This document shows, one piece after another, positions 33,240-43,515 of a DNA stretch of 64,000 nt. Position 1 is the stretch's first letter; each line of letters starts with the position of its first letter. This DNA is from Verticillium longisporum (lineage: Eukaryota > Ascomycota > Sordariomycetes > Glomerellales > Plectosphaerellaceae): assembly GCA_019188255.1 (NCBI GenBank), contig JAETXT010000015.1:930001-994000 (forward strand), written 5' to 3'. Made by a program: the position numbers and the translations under genes. The notes beneath the pieces are model-generated. The model did not search any database and was not told the DNA's origin. It saw nothing but the letters and a program-made list of their open reading frames with translations.

Positions 33240-33760
33240 TATAGGTTAATGAACTATTCTAACTTATAGGTATCGATTACCTAAGACCTTTTCTAATTAC
33301 CGATAAAGGCCGCTACTATATCCTAGTAATAGTAGACTATTTTAGTAGATTTATTTAGGCCTTCCCGATAATAGGAACTATAGCTATAGAGATATTTAGG
33401 GTTATATTATCCTAGATAGCCGAGATTAGAATATTACTATTAACTTTTTACTCGGATACTAGATTAGCCTTTATAGCTATAGAATTTACGGATAGCCTAG
33501 CCTATATAAGCGTAAGTATAATTCTAGGACTAGCCTAGTTATATAAAAGCTTTAATATAGTAGAAGTAATTAACCGATTAATATAATAGGTAATAAACTA
33601 TATAGGGGCTAGCTATATAAACTAGGACCTAGACTATCGATAGTATACTAAAGCCCTAAACTCTAGGTATATAGCTATAGTAGGTTATTTACTATATAAG
33701 ATTATATATAGGATACTATTAATTAGTAATATAGAGTAATAGTACCTATCTCTATCTAGG
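33240..33760 (+). pseudogene. integrase relic of the outer gypsy-like element
   Basis: With stops ignored, a frame reads IGIDYLRPFLITDKGRYYIL, then VIVDYFSRFI and AFPIIGTIAIEIFR, then FYSDTRLAFIAIEFT. This fits the integrase core (GIDF-x-GPF, VDYFSRF, SDxGxxF). It continues the element whose RNase H lies at 23467. Confidence 0.7.
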
Positions 33761-36700
33761 ATATCGCTACTAATAACTATAACTAGACCTAACTAGAGGC
33801 TAGAACATAGCTCGTCCTCCTAGGCTAATACTATAGAAGTACGGATAGCCTAAATTAAGTTCTATCGAGACCGTATTTACTATAACTCTAGAGAGAGAGC
33901 TACTACTACTACTAAGTACTAGCTCCGGACTATATAGCTATTTACTACTAGTATACTAGTAATACTAGTTTAGGAAAGTAAACTACTAAAACTAGAGGCC
34001 CGATAGAGGGGGCCTTTCCGGATATTAGAATAGTATAGATAGAGGATATATAAGATTAAGAAACTAGACGGTATACCTATAGCCCTAGAGCGATACTAGG
34101 ACTATCTAAAGGAGTTTCGACTATAATAAGGATATCTAGCTATAGAAGATAGATAATTACTATTTAAGAAGCTATTAAGAAGGCTAAAATATAAGACTAG
34201 GATAGTTATAATATAATAATAAAAGGGGCTACTTTAGAAGGAGGTTATTAATATAATTACTTTAGAAGAGGGTTATTAATATAATTATATTAGAAGAGGA
34301 TATATTAAATAGGCCTTAGAGGTGCTTATAAATGAATTTATAGCTACCTAGGTCGGATAGGAGGTAGGAACGGTAGTTATAATACTATACCTAAGTTTCT
34401 TCCTCCTTCTTCTTCTTTTACCTCTCCCTCTTTTCTTCCTCCTTTACCTCTTACTATATATCTATACTAATACCTACCTTCTTAATTACTTACTTTACCT
34501 ATTATATATTCCCTTCTTTAATTTATATACCTTAGGAGCTCTAGCTCTAGAGGAGATATATTTCACGATATCTATCGTATATATCTTAATAATTTACTCC
34601 TTCCTCCTATATATCTCTATACCGGAAGTCTAAAGTAAGAATAGGAAGGTAAGGGGAACCGCTTACTAGACTAGAAACTAATAAGTAAACTCTTAAGACT
34701 ATAGTCCTTCCTAGTTATCCTATATTATATTCTAGCCGCTACTCCTAGTTTCCCCTATATCTAGTTTACCTACGATTATTAGCCCGCGACTATCTACCTT
34801 ATAATTTAATATATATCTAAGGAAGCTTAATATAAATAACCTATCTACTACGTAGACCCTAGGCTAGGGATAGCTAGAGCTAGTGACCTAATTAGTATCC
34901 TAAGCTATTACTAATTATCTAACTAAGGAACTAATCGATAACGTAATTATTATAGAGGATACTTAGAGCTAATCTAATAGTACTTTAGAGGATTATCTAT
35001 AAGAAGCTAGTCTTATAGACATTAATACTAATAGCGACCCTAAGAGTCTAGAGATAGTTATACTTTAGCGTATCCGATAATTTATAGAGGAGCCTATAAT
35101 AGAGGGTTTAATCGAGAGCTATTTTATACTTATCGCTAAACTAGTTAAGGTCTTTAATAGATAGGTTTACCCGTATTAACCTAGCTAGCCTAGATAAATT
35201 ATAATTAGATTATATTATACCCGGGACGGATCTAAATAAATAATCGTCTCCTAGCTAGCCTATTACTCTAATATACTAGCCCTAGAGCCCGAATTATAGA
35301 ACCCGAGATTAGATAATAATACTACTATAATATCTATAGATAATAGCTTTTATTATAAATAGGATAATAAAACTAGACGCCTATTCTATTATAAAGGAAA
35401 ATATTTATAAATAGTACCCTAGAACGCTCCTAATTTAAAGGATAACTATTAAGAAACTATATTTAAATCGGATAAAGCTAATTTTAGTTCTCGTATAAGG
35501 CTATTATATTATTAATTATTAATACCTAGAAGCTTATCCTTTATTAAAAAGGTTTTAATTAATAATATTAATATCTATATATCTATTTTATTTAAATAGC
35601 GATTATAATACTTAACCGATAATATAAACCGAGTATATTCTTATTTACTACTCTAATTACTTATAGAAGATAGAGATATTAATAGTAGAGAACGATCTCT
35701 AAGGAACTATCTAGGCTTATATATTTATAACCGAGCTATTAATATCTAGCCCTAGGGGTCTTTCGACTTTAGGATCCCCTACTTAAGAGTATTAGAGATC
35801 CTAGTAGAGATAATTAGCCTCTTAATATAGGGATTAGATAATATAAAGATAGACTTTATCCTATTTAACCTAGCTATCTCTAGTATATTAACCTAGGCCT
35901 ATATTCTTCTAAACCTAAAATATAAAGTAGAATTACTAGCTTATAACCCCTCTAATAATCGCTTTACTATTAATTATAAAGTATTAACCGTTTCCCTAGC
36001 TACTTTCCTAGCCTATTACCTATACTTCTTTAAGCTATACGAACTTTATAGTATAGCTTTATTTATATACCCTTATAGGTTTATATATACTAGATATATA
36101 GAGGATCGATCTTACTTTACTTATAGAGTATTAAATATAGAAGCTAAATAATTTAATTAAGGACGTATCCTAGAGCTATATCGTTAGCTAAACCTAAACG
36201 AGGATAATTAGATACTTATTCTATTATCCTTAATACTTAGCTCTTATATCCTTAATACCTAGGCTCCTCTAGCCTTTACTATAAACGAAGACGAGGTCTA
36301 GGATATAGGACTAATATTAATAATATAAACTCTAGGATTCCCTTATTACTTAAAGGGGTAGGATATTATAATAAAGGAGATTATATATCTAGAGATTATA
36401 TATCTTAAATAATTAGATAATATTTAATTTTACTATTTTAACTTAGATATTTAATTTAATACTCTATTAGATATTTAAGGTATAAGTACTTAATATATAG
36501 TAATCTTCTTAGCCCTATATATAGAAATCCTTAAACTATTATAACTTTATTAATATATTATTAATACTTTATTTATTATTTCTACCTTAATAGCCTTTAT
36601 TATACGTAGATTTATAGCTAGAAACCTATATAAACCCTTAATCGATTCCCTTTAAATAGGAGATCTAATAGATATTATAGATACGTAAATAAGATTAATA

Positions 36701-37682
36701 ATTTAGCTTCTAATATAGGTAGCTCTTATAAAGATATATAGAGGATTACTAGAAGCGTTCGATTAAGGAATCCCTATTAATCGACTTAATATTAACTTAA
36801 GTAGTATAGTCTATTTTAGGGGACGATATCGTAGCCTAGTAGGAGGCGTATCTTAAGCTCTAGAGGAGGAATTATACTTAGATAGAGTACTATAGGTACT
36901 TAACTTCCTATTAGGAGATTAACTTACTTAGCTATATAACTTAATCGTAATTATTCCCTATTATACTAGCTTAGACTTTATAGGTCTACCTCTAAGATTT
37001 AAGTAATTAGCTAACCTAGCTAGTCCTAACGACCTTATTCCCTTAACTAGATAAGCTATATTAGATATCCTAGTATAAATCTAGCGCGATAATTATTAAG
37101 AAATCTTAGTAATTAGGGAGCTTTACTAATTCTTATTAAACGATATAATAGAATAGCTAGATAATATTATAGAAGTACTATACTCTTAAGTATTTATACT
37201 TATCCTATTATTAATAGGACTAGATATTCCTATATATATAATACTAACCCTATATACTACTATTAATATCCTTATACGATTAAGCCTATAGGACCTTAAG
37301 AGAGCTATATCCGGACTATACTATTTACTTAATAATATCTATAGTAACTATTTAATTATATATATAAGGGATCCCTTACTAGCCTACGAGGGTAATAGGG
37401 TTTTATTCTATATAATCCAAGGCGAGGCTTAAAGAGTTATAGCTAACCCTATAATAAGATAGATTACTTAACTAGAATAACTATTTATAGAGCTTAGCTT
37501 ATATCGTTAATAGGATAATAATAACGATTAGGAGGATCTAGAGTTAGTACTTAGACTTAATATACTTCTACTATTATATATAATCCTATCCTTAGAGGAT
37601 AACTTAGAGGCTTAAGCTTAAGCTTAACCTTATCCTTATAACCTATTAGCCCTCTATAATTAATTTAGCGATATCGGCTTAA
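33761..37682. other. RIP-mutated repeat DNA, unassigned
   Basis: About 3.9 kb downstream of the integrase relic. No further domain recognised on either strand. A pyrimidine-rich stretch lies at 34390-34450. Confidence 0.5.
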
Positions 37683-38020
37683 TCTATTATTATAGCTAAT
37701 TCCTTATCTCGATTATTTTATTCTCTATAATTCTATAATCGTCTCTATAATATAATTATTTTTCTAATAGCTTAGTCTATTATTATAATTAATTCTTTAT
37801 TATTATAACTTATTTCCTATAATATTACGTTTAGTTCTACTTATATAATTATTTCTATAATAAATTAATCTATTATTATAACTAATTCTTTATTACTACG
37901 GATTCTTTACTATAATAGCTTATTTCTTATAATATAACGTCTAATTCTATAATACGATTACTTTTAATAACTTAGCCTATTATTACGATTAATTCTTCGT
38001 TATTACTAGAACGTCTTCTA
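37683..38020. repeat. RIP-degraded tandem repeat, period about 93-107 bp
   Basis: The block (C/T)CTATTATTA-x-AATTCTTT recurs at about 37683, 37776, 37869 and 37976, with related sequence between, so spacing is 93, 93 and 107 bp. Not CRISPR: there are no unique spacers and the whole unit repeats. Confidence 0.65.
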
Positions 38021-38466
38021 CGACTAATTTCTTAATTTAGTAGTTCTTTAGTAGATAGCTATTATCGGCCTTATCTTAATTACTAGAGACTACTATATAA
38101 CCTATTATCGTAACTAGTCTTCTCTCTATAACCGATCCTATATCTATATTTTCTTTTTTCATTTAAGCTATTCTTATATTATAATTATAGCTATTATCCT
38201 CTATTATCGACCTAATTCCTTTAGGGGTCTATAAGGGTTATAGTTTAATTAATAGGATCCGACGCCTAATAATAATTACTAATACTAGTTTCTCTTTTTT
38301 TTTTTCTTCTTATTTAAGATATTCGGAAGACCGTATATCTAGAGAACTAAAGCTATTACCCCTAGGTAATTAAATAGATATAAATAGAGTGCCGCATATA
38401 TAAAAGAAAATAGGTAGTATTATATAGGTTGAGGCCGTGGGCGGCCTGGTGGAAGATGGTCACTTA

Positions 38467-38650
38467 GGAGAATAGGATAGGATATGCAATATAATGAGGG
38501 TATGCGTCGGGCGAGGGCATGCAGTATTGAGGGTTCACTAGATATCCATTTCTCGACCTCTCTTTTTAACTAATATAACAACCAACTTGAACCCCCATTA
38601 CTTATGCGATTTCTGCTGGCTTCTCGGCAATTCCTGATTGATTCCCATTT
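38467..38650 (+). repeat. 184-bp direct repeat, right copy, bordering the RIP island
   Basis: Partner of 20416-20599. In this copy the RIP-type changes lie mainly in the left part (ATAGGATAGG for ACAGGATGGG), again on the island side. Confidence 0.9.
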
Positions 38651-39322
38651 CTGCCAGATGCAGCGGGGCAGTGCTGGCCTTATGGGTACTTAGTACATCC
38701 CTACCTGGTAAGCTAGGTACCTGGGAAGGTGGATCAAGGGCCTTTAGCTAAGGAACCTACCTTCAGGACCTACATGGCACAGCAGCACTGGCTCTTGGGC
38801 ATTCCCAGGTACCTGCCTAGGGAGGTAGGCAGGTACCGTAAGGTACTGTAAGGTAGGTAAGATAAGGTACCTAGGTAAGGTACCTGCTCGTCCGCGGCCT
38901 GTGCCTCCCGCCCTTCCCACCCACACCTCGACTCTGGCTTGGCTTGGCTCGACCGACCCTGGGCTCGACCGACCCTGGGCTCGCCCTCGATGCAATGTGA
39001 CCACCCCTCACCACCATCAACACAACCCAATGGGCAACCCTGGCGTCGTGAGGCTGGATTCAGCTGGGCGCCTCTTTTTCGGCTTGGGAATCTGCACAGT
39101 TTGGGGGCCAGCCTGGGGGCCAGCCTGGGGGGTGTGTGTGTGTGACCGACGCAGAGCCGCTTCGTTCCCTGTCAAAGGCTGTCACACCCATCGCATAAAG
39201 ATGACAGACGGCCCAGTGTTGTTCGCGTCCCCTGCTGGACCAGCAAGCCAACACGACCTGCGCACCACGTCAAACGTCTCCTCGTCCGACAGCCAGCCGC
39301 AGCAGCAGCAGCAGCACCCGCC
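38651..39322. other. upstream region of the CorA-like gene with short repeats
   Basis: Includes a dense cluster of AGGTACCT-type palindromes (38690-38890), a 2x17-bp direct repeat (GGCTCGACCGACCCTGG type, about 38945-38980), a doubled GGGGGCCAGCCTG (39103-39135) and a CAG run just before the start codon. No gene seen. Confidence 0.65.
38690..38890. repeat. AGGTACCT palindrome cluster
   Basis: Repeated GGTACC, AGGTAGG and CCTACC words, often forming TAGGTACCTA palindromes. The same words recur at 51980-52031 and singly in many other spacers of this window. Confidence 0.75.
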
Positions 39323-40401
39323 ATGGACGTCCTCCGCCGCCTGTCACCCGACGCCTTTACGGACTCGGCCAAGTTCAAGAAGCCACCCGTGTCATGCAAA
39401 CATTTTGACGTCCGTCTCATCAAGATTGAATGCGACCACGAGGCTATCCCCCAGTTCAACGACGTGGGCAAGATTTCCGAAACCAAGTTGAAGACAGACC
39501 TCGCTGCCCCGACCCCGAGAGCCGCACCCGCACCCACAACAACGCCTTCGCCTGCTCCCGCATCTGCACCCTCACCTCCTCCCGCACCTGCTCCCGCGCA
39601 CACCTCTCCGTCTCTGCAGCTCGTCGTCATTGACCGCGGCGGCGACGATGACATTGACATGGCCAAGGAACGATTCCTCGAGCTCTTTGACGACTTCGAC
39701 ATCGATCCCATCATCCTGCAGCAGATCGCCTACAGCAGCTACGGCTTCCACCACTACGACGAGCCCTACCGCGGGACCTACAGCTTCTACATTGGCACCT
39801 ACGTCTTTGCCCTCGCCTGGTCCTTCAACCCTGCCACCATGAAGACGAACGCCATCCTGCTGCTGCGCAACACGCCCGTGCTCCGCCACGGCACGCTGGC
39901 GCTGACGAGCATCCAGAAGACGCTCAATCTGTACAGCCGCTGCATCCACTCGCCCTTCTTCCTCCTCTTCGTCGTCTTCGTCAACCTCTGCCGCATGTCG
40001 CAGTACGCCATCTATACCATCGTCAACGACCTGCGAAGCGTCGAGACGCTGACGGGGCATGGACCCGGCAACGGACCCATCGCCATCGACAAACAGGGCT
40101 ACACCCAGCCCACCATCGACAAGCTGTCGCGGGCCGCCCAGAACGTGGCCAACACGCAGGTCCACATTGCGAACCTCGTCCGCCACGACGCCTACATCAA
40201 GGACATGGCCCAGTACCTCGAGAAGCCCGACCTCGTGGCCAAGTGGCGCGACCTCGCACCCGCCGACCTCGCGACCCCCTGGAACCTCGCCTTTGCGACC
40301 CTGAGCCCCCAGGTGCCGCCTCTGAAGAAGCTCACGAGCGACCTGGCGCCGTCCCTGCGCTACCTCGAGACCCGCGCCGGCTGCCAGTCCAGCGTTGTGC
40401 G

Positions 40402-40442
<41 letters not shown>

Positions 40443-40856
40443 TCTCCAGCATCAGACAGCACGCTGACCGCAGACCAGATCCGCAGCATGATGACCCACG
40501 AGGACGCCCGCCTCGGTGCCGAACTTGCCGAAGCCGCGCGCAAGGACAGCTCGGCCATGCGCTCCATCGCCATGATGACCATGCTCTTCCTCCCCGGCGC
40601 CTTCTTCGCCGCCATCTTCTCCATCGAGTCCCTGCCCAACCCGGCCAAGGAAGAGTTCAGGATCTTCTGGGCCTTTACGCTGCCGTCCACCATTCTCGTC
40701 TTCCTCGTCTGGCGCTGCCACCGCTGGTCGCAGAAGAAGTGGGAAAAGTACAAAAAGGCCAAGGCCGAGAGCAAGGAAAAGGCCAAGGCGGGAAAAAAGG
40801 GCAGCGTCAGTGACGGCAGTGTCATGGAAGCGCAGAACGGGAAGCAAGGCCACTGA
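39323..40856 (+). CDS. CorA-like membrane protein (fungal divergent family)
   Basis: Probable membrane protein of the CorA-like fold, which in classical members carries Mg2+; transport is not shown here. Exon 1 is 39323-40396 and exon 2 40479-40856, about 483 residues. The intron (gtgcgt...cgctgaccgcagaccag) holds a long CT tract. A Pro/Ala/Thr-rich linker (residues about 70-100) precedes a soluble domain. Near the C-terminus are two hydrophobic helices: MRSIAMMTMLFLPGAFFAAIF and, after a short loop, FWAFTLPSTILVFLVW, then a Lys-rich tail. This is the two-helix hairpin of CorA, with MTMLFLPGAFFAA matching the fungal CorA-like consensus. The GMN signature of true Mg2+ channels is absent; the loop reads SIESLPNPAKEEF. 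The ATG at 39323 follows a CAG run; a 5' ATG at about 39200 is in another frame. Confidence 0.72.
40409..40438 (+). repeat. (CT)n in the CorA-like intron
   Basis: About 15 CT units within the intron 40397-40478. Confidence 0.9.
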
Positions 40857-41232
40857 AGAGGGGCACGGGGGCGCAGTTGTTCGCTGCTCGTACGTGGCAC
40901 ATGTTTGCTGCATGTACATGAGCACATGTTCTCTGCTTGTAAATAAGCACACGATGGTTCTACGACGATGACGATACCCCGGCGCGAACTATAATTCGCA
41001 TCTCGATATAGGTACTCCAATTGAGTTTGTTCGTGGTCTCTGCACTGCACTTCATGTCGACTTGTCCGTGCAGGGGTCCAAACGCGGCCGGGGGATACGG
41101 CGCCAGGAGTCGTGGTGAAACTCGCCGTGTGGCATGACCCCAAGACGACACTCTGTCTCTTCACCATGATCACGACCTCGGCCACGCACTCATCAGCCGA
41201 GTCTCTCTTTTCAATTACATCCCGCAGCAGCC
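40857..41232. other. intergenic
   Basis: Tandem spacer between the CorA-like and MFS genes, both +. CATGTACATG words near 40910. No gene seen. Confidence 0.6.
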
Positions 41233-42809
41233 ATGCTAGACACGTACCAGCTCAACCTCGCCAGCCTCCTCCTAGCCTGCGGCGTCCTCGTCGCGACGCG
41301 CCCCTCCACCAAGACCAAGGCCAGGACGCCCACCGCCAACACGACGAGCACGAGCACGAGCACGAGCAGATCAAAGCCAAAGCCAGAAAGCAGCAACAAT
41401 GCCGCATCAGAGGCAGAGGCAGAAAGGCCGTCGTCCCAAAAGTCCTTCTTCCTCGTCTACGCCCTCGTCATGGCCTCCGACTGGCTCCAGGGCCCCTTCC
41501 TCTACAGCCTCTACCGCGACGAGCACGCCCTGCCGCCGCAGCTGATCCCCGCCCTCTTCACGACGGGCTTCCTCGCTGGCGCCCTGTCGGCGCCCTTCGT
41601 CGGCGCCCTCGCCGACGCCCACGGCCGCCGCGCCGCCTGTCTCGTCTTCTGCCTCGCCTCGGCGGCCTCGAGCCTGCTGACGGCCTACCCCGGCGCCGCC
41701 GCGGCCGCTGACGCCCGCGCGCCACGGCCGCGCGTCGCGCTGCTGTTCGTCGGCCGGGCGCTCGGCGGGCTGGCGACGAGTCTGCTGTTCAGCGTCTTCG
41801 AGACGTGGATGGTGGCTGACGCGACGAGGCAGAGGCGCGGGCGGCGCGGGGGCGAGACGGGCCAGAGCGTGGCGGGGGGCGGCGATCTCTCGGCGACGTT
41901 TGGGCTCATGAGCACCGTCAACAGCGTCGTGGCCATTGTCAGCGGCCTCGCGAGCGAGTGGCTCGTCGGGCTCGTTGGCACGTCGAGGGCGCCGTTTGGC
42001 GCGAGCGCCCTCCTCGTCGGCGCGGCAGCCGTGTGCATGCTCGTGGCATGGGTAGGTTGTCTTCGCTCCATACTGTCTTCGCTCCATACTCGGCCTGCCT
42101 GACTGAGGATCTTCAATTTGGCACTGCAGCTGACAAGAACCAGGACGAGAACTACGGCACAACAGGGACGCCCTCCGAGTCCGACGCGAAAAAGCAGGAG
42201 ACGACTTCGACGACTGTGTCCCTGTGGAACACCCTCACGACGCCCGGCATGCTCGCCCTGACCGTGGCCTCGACAGCCTTCGAGGGCTCCATGTACCTCT
42301 TCGTCGTCCTCTGGGCTCCCGTCCTGGAATCCGTCGCCGCCTCGTCCTCATCCTCTCCAGCACCCCTCCCCTACGGCCTCATCTTCGCCTCCTTCATGTC
42401 GGCGACCCTGCTCTCGTCCCTCGCCTATCCACGCCTGACCGCCCACATGTCCCCGCCCACACTGCTGGCCCCGCTGCTGGCGACGGCCTCGCTCCTCCTG
42501 CACGCCCTCGCCTCCCGCCCCGCGGGCCCGCAGCCCGCCTTCTGGCTCTTCTGCGCCTTCGAGGCCGTCGTCGGCGCCTACTTTCCCGCGCAGGCGACGC
42601 TCAAAAACGCCCTCGTCCCCGACGCCGTCCGCGCCCGCGCCTACGCCGCCCTGCGCGTGCCGCTCAACGTCTTCGTCGTGCTCAGCCTGCAGCTCATGGG
42701 CGAGGGGCCCGCCGACGCCGCGGGCCGTGTCTTTGCCGTCTGCGCGCTGCTCCTGCAGGTCGGCGCCGCGGGCGTGTGGGTCGTCGGCAGGCGGACCGGT
42801 GCCTCTTGA
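41233..42809 (+). CDS. MFS transporter, molybdate-anion transporter (MFSD5) type
   Basis: Plasma-membrane major facilitator of the MFSD5 family, whose algal member takes up molybdate. Exon 1 opens MLDTYQLNLASLLLACGV, has a Thr/Ser-rich insert (STSTSTS), then the family signature ASDWLQGPFLYSLYRDE and helices with the MFS loop GALADAHGRRAA. RALGGLATSLLFSVFETWMV is also typical. Exon 2 resumes at about 42130 (ADKNQDENYG) and carries helices 7-12 (GMLALTVASTAFEGSMYLFV, FCAFEAVVGAYFPAQATLK) to the TGA ending at 42809. The intron is ambiguous: the good donor GTAGGT (42052) is out of phase with the well-placed acceptor at 42129 (branch CTGAC), so either the donor is GTTGTC at 42056, the acceptor is 42107, or one base is wrong. 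The intron has a 16-bp tandem duplication. Confidence 0.83.
42058..42089 (+). repeat. 16-bp tandem duplication in the MFS gene intron
   Basis: TGTCTTCGCTCCATAC twice, directly after the 5' splice region. Confidence 0.9.
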
Positions 42810-43515
42810 GTGCCCCCCGCCCCCCGCCCCCCTCTCTCTCCGAGCCCGCCTGGCTGCTGTGTCTGCCGTGGCTCTGTAGTCTTTGACCCTGCGGCTTGGG
42901 GAGCTGCGTTGCTTGCACTGGGTTGCTTGCACCGTAGACAGGGGCCAATGCCCGCTCGGAGATGCCGCCGACGTCAGTTTAGACGACGGCCCTGCGAAAC
43001 GTGCCACCGGAGACATCGCATCGCACCCGCGCCCACTGTCATCGGGCCTTTCGTCGCCGCGGCACCGCCGACGGGACTCGCGAGATGGTATCACCATGCT
43101 TGACCCAGATCAAGGCGGCCTCACCGCCCCCGCCGCCCCTTTGTGTAACAGTGCCGGTTTCACTTCGCGAACGTCAAGCGGTTCAAGCATCGTGGGACGC
43201 AGTCATCTAAGTCTCGGAAGGAAGGGAGGTGACCTAAAGCATCAACCTGGTATCAAGCGTCAAGTTTAGCGGCAAGCATCGATCGAAGAGAAGCAGAGAT
43301 AATAATAATTATCGTTCTGGCGTGCGAGTCATCCAGCCCCGGATAAAGGGCAAATGCCCTTGAATACAAACCTCCCCTGGGGATCCTCCGTCGAGGAGTC
43401 GTGGGACAGACAAATGAGAGTAAAGAAGTGATGAATATGCAGAGAACGTAATGTGCATGCCACAACCCAAGCAACGCGTATGAACAAAGCTCCACCTCCG
43501 TAACCTCAGCGCCGC
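42810..43515. other. convergent 3' spacer
   Basis: About 700 bp between the MFS and tyrosinase stops. C-rich tract just after the MFS stop. No gene seen. Confidence 0.6.

Larger units (their letters stand above)
20600..38466. mobile_element. RIP-degraded transposon island (nested elements)
   Basis: About 17.9 kb of very AT-rich DNA dominated by TA steps, with TpG and CpA nearly absent while CpG persists: the expected end product of repeat-induced point mutation. Outside the two unmutated inserts almost no ATG remains and no open frame of note exists. The matrix is an old gypsy-like element on the + strand, with RNase H and integrase relics. Nested in it are a full-length gypsy chromovirus (26019-32846), a solo LTR (22841-23272) and a Fot1-like transposon (23759-25617). 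I could not assign 20600-22840 or 33800-37680 beyond calling them mutated repeat DNA. Confidence 0.88.

Noticed and set aside
37683..38020. Possible CRISPR array
   Set aside because: Eukaryotic RIP-mutated tandem repeat; unit too long and no distinct spacers.
39572..41185. 537-codon minus-strand open frame opposite the CorA-like gene
   Set aside because: Low-complexity antisense shadow caused by third-position GC bias; no motif, and it runs across two genes.
41407..42162. 251-codon minus-strand open frame opposite the MFS gene
   Set aside because: Charged, repetitive shadow of a clear transporter coding strand.
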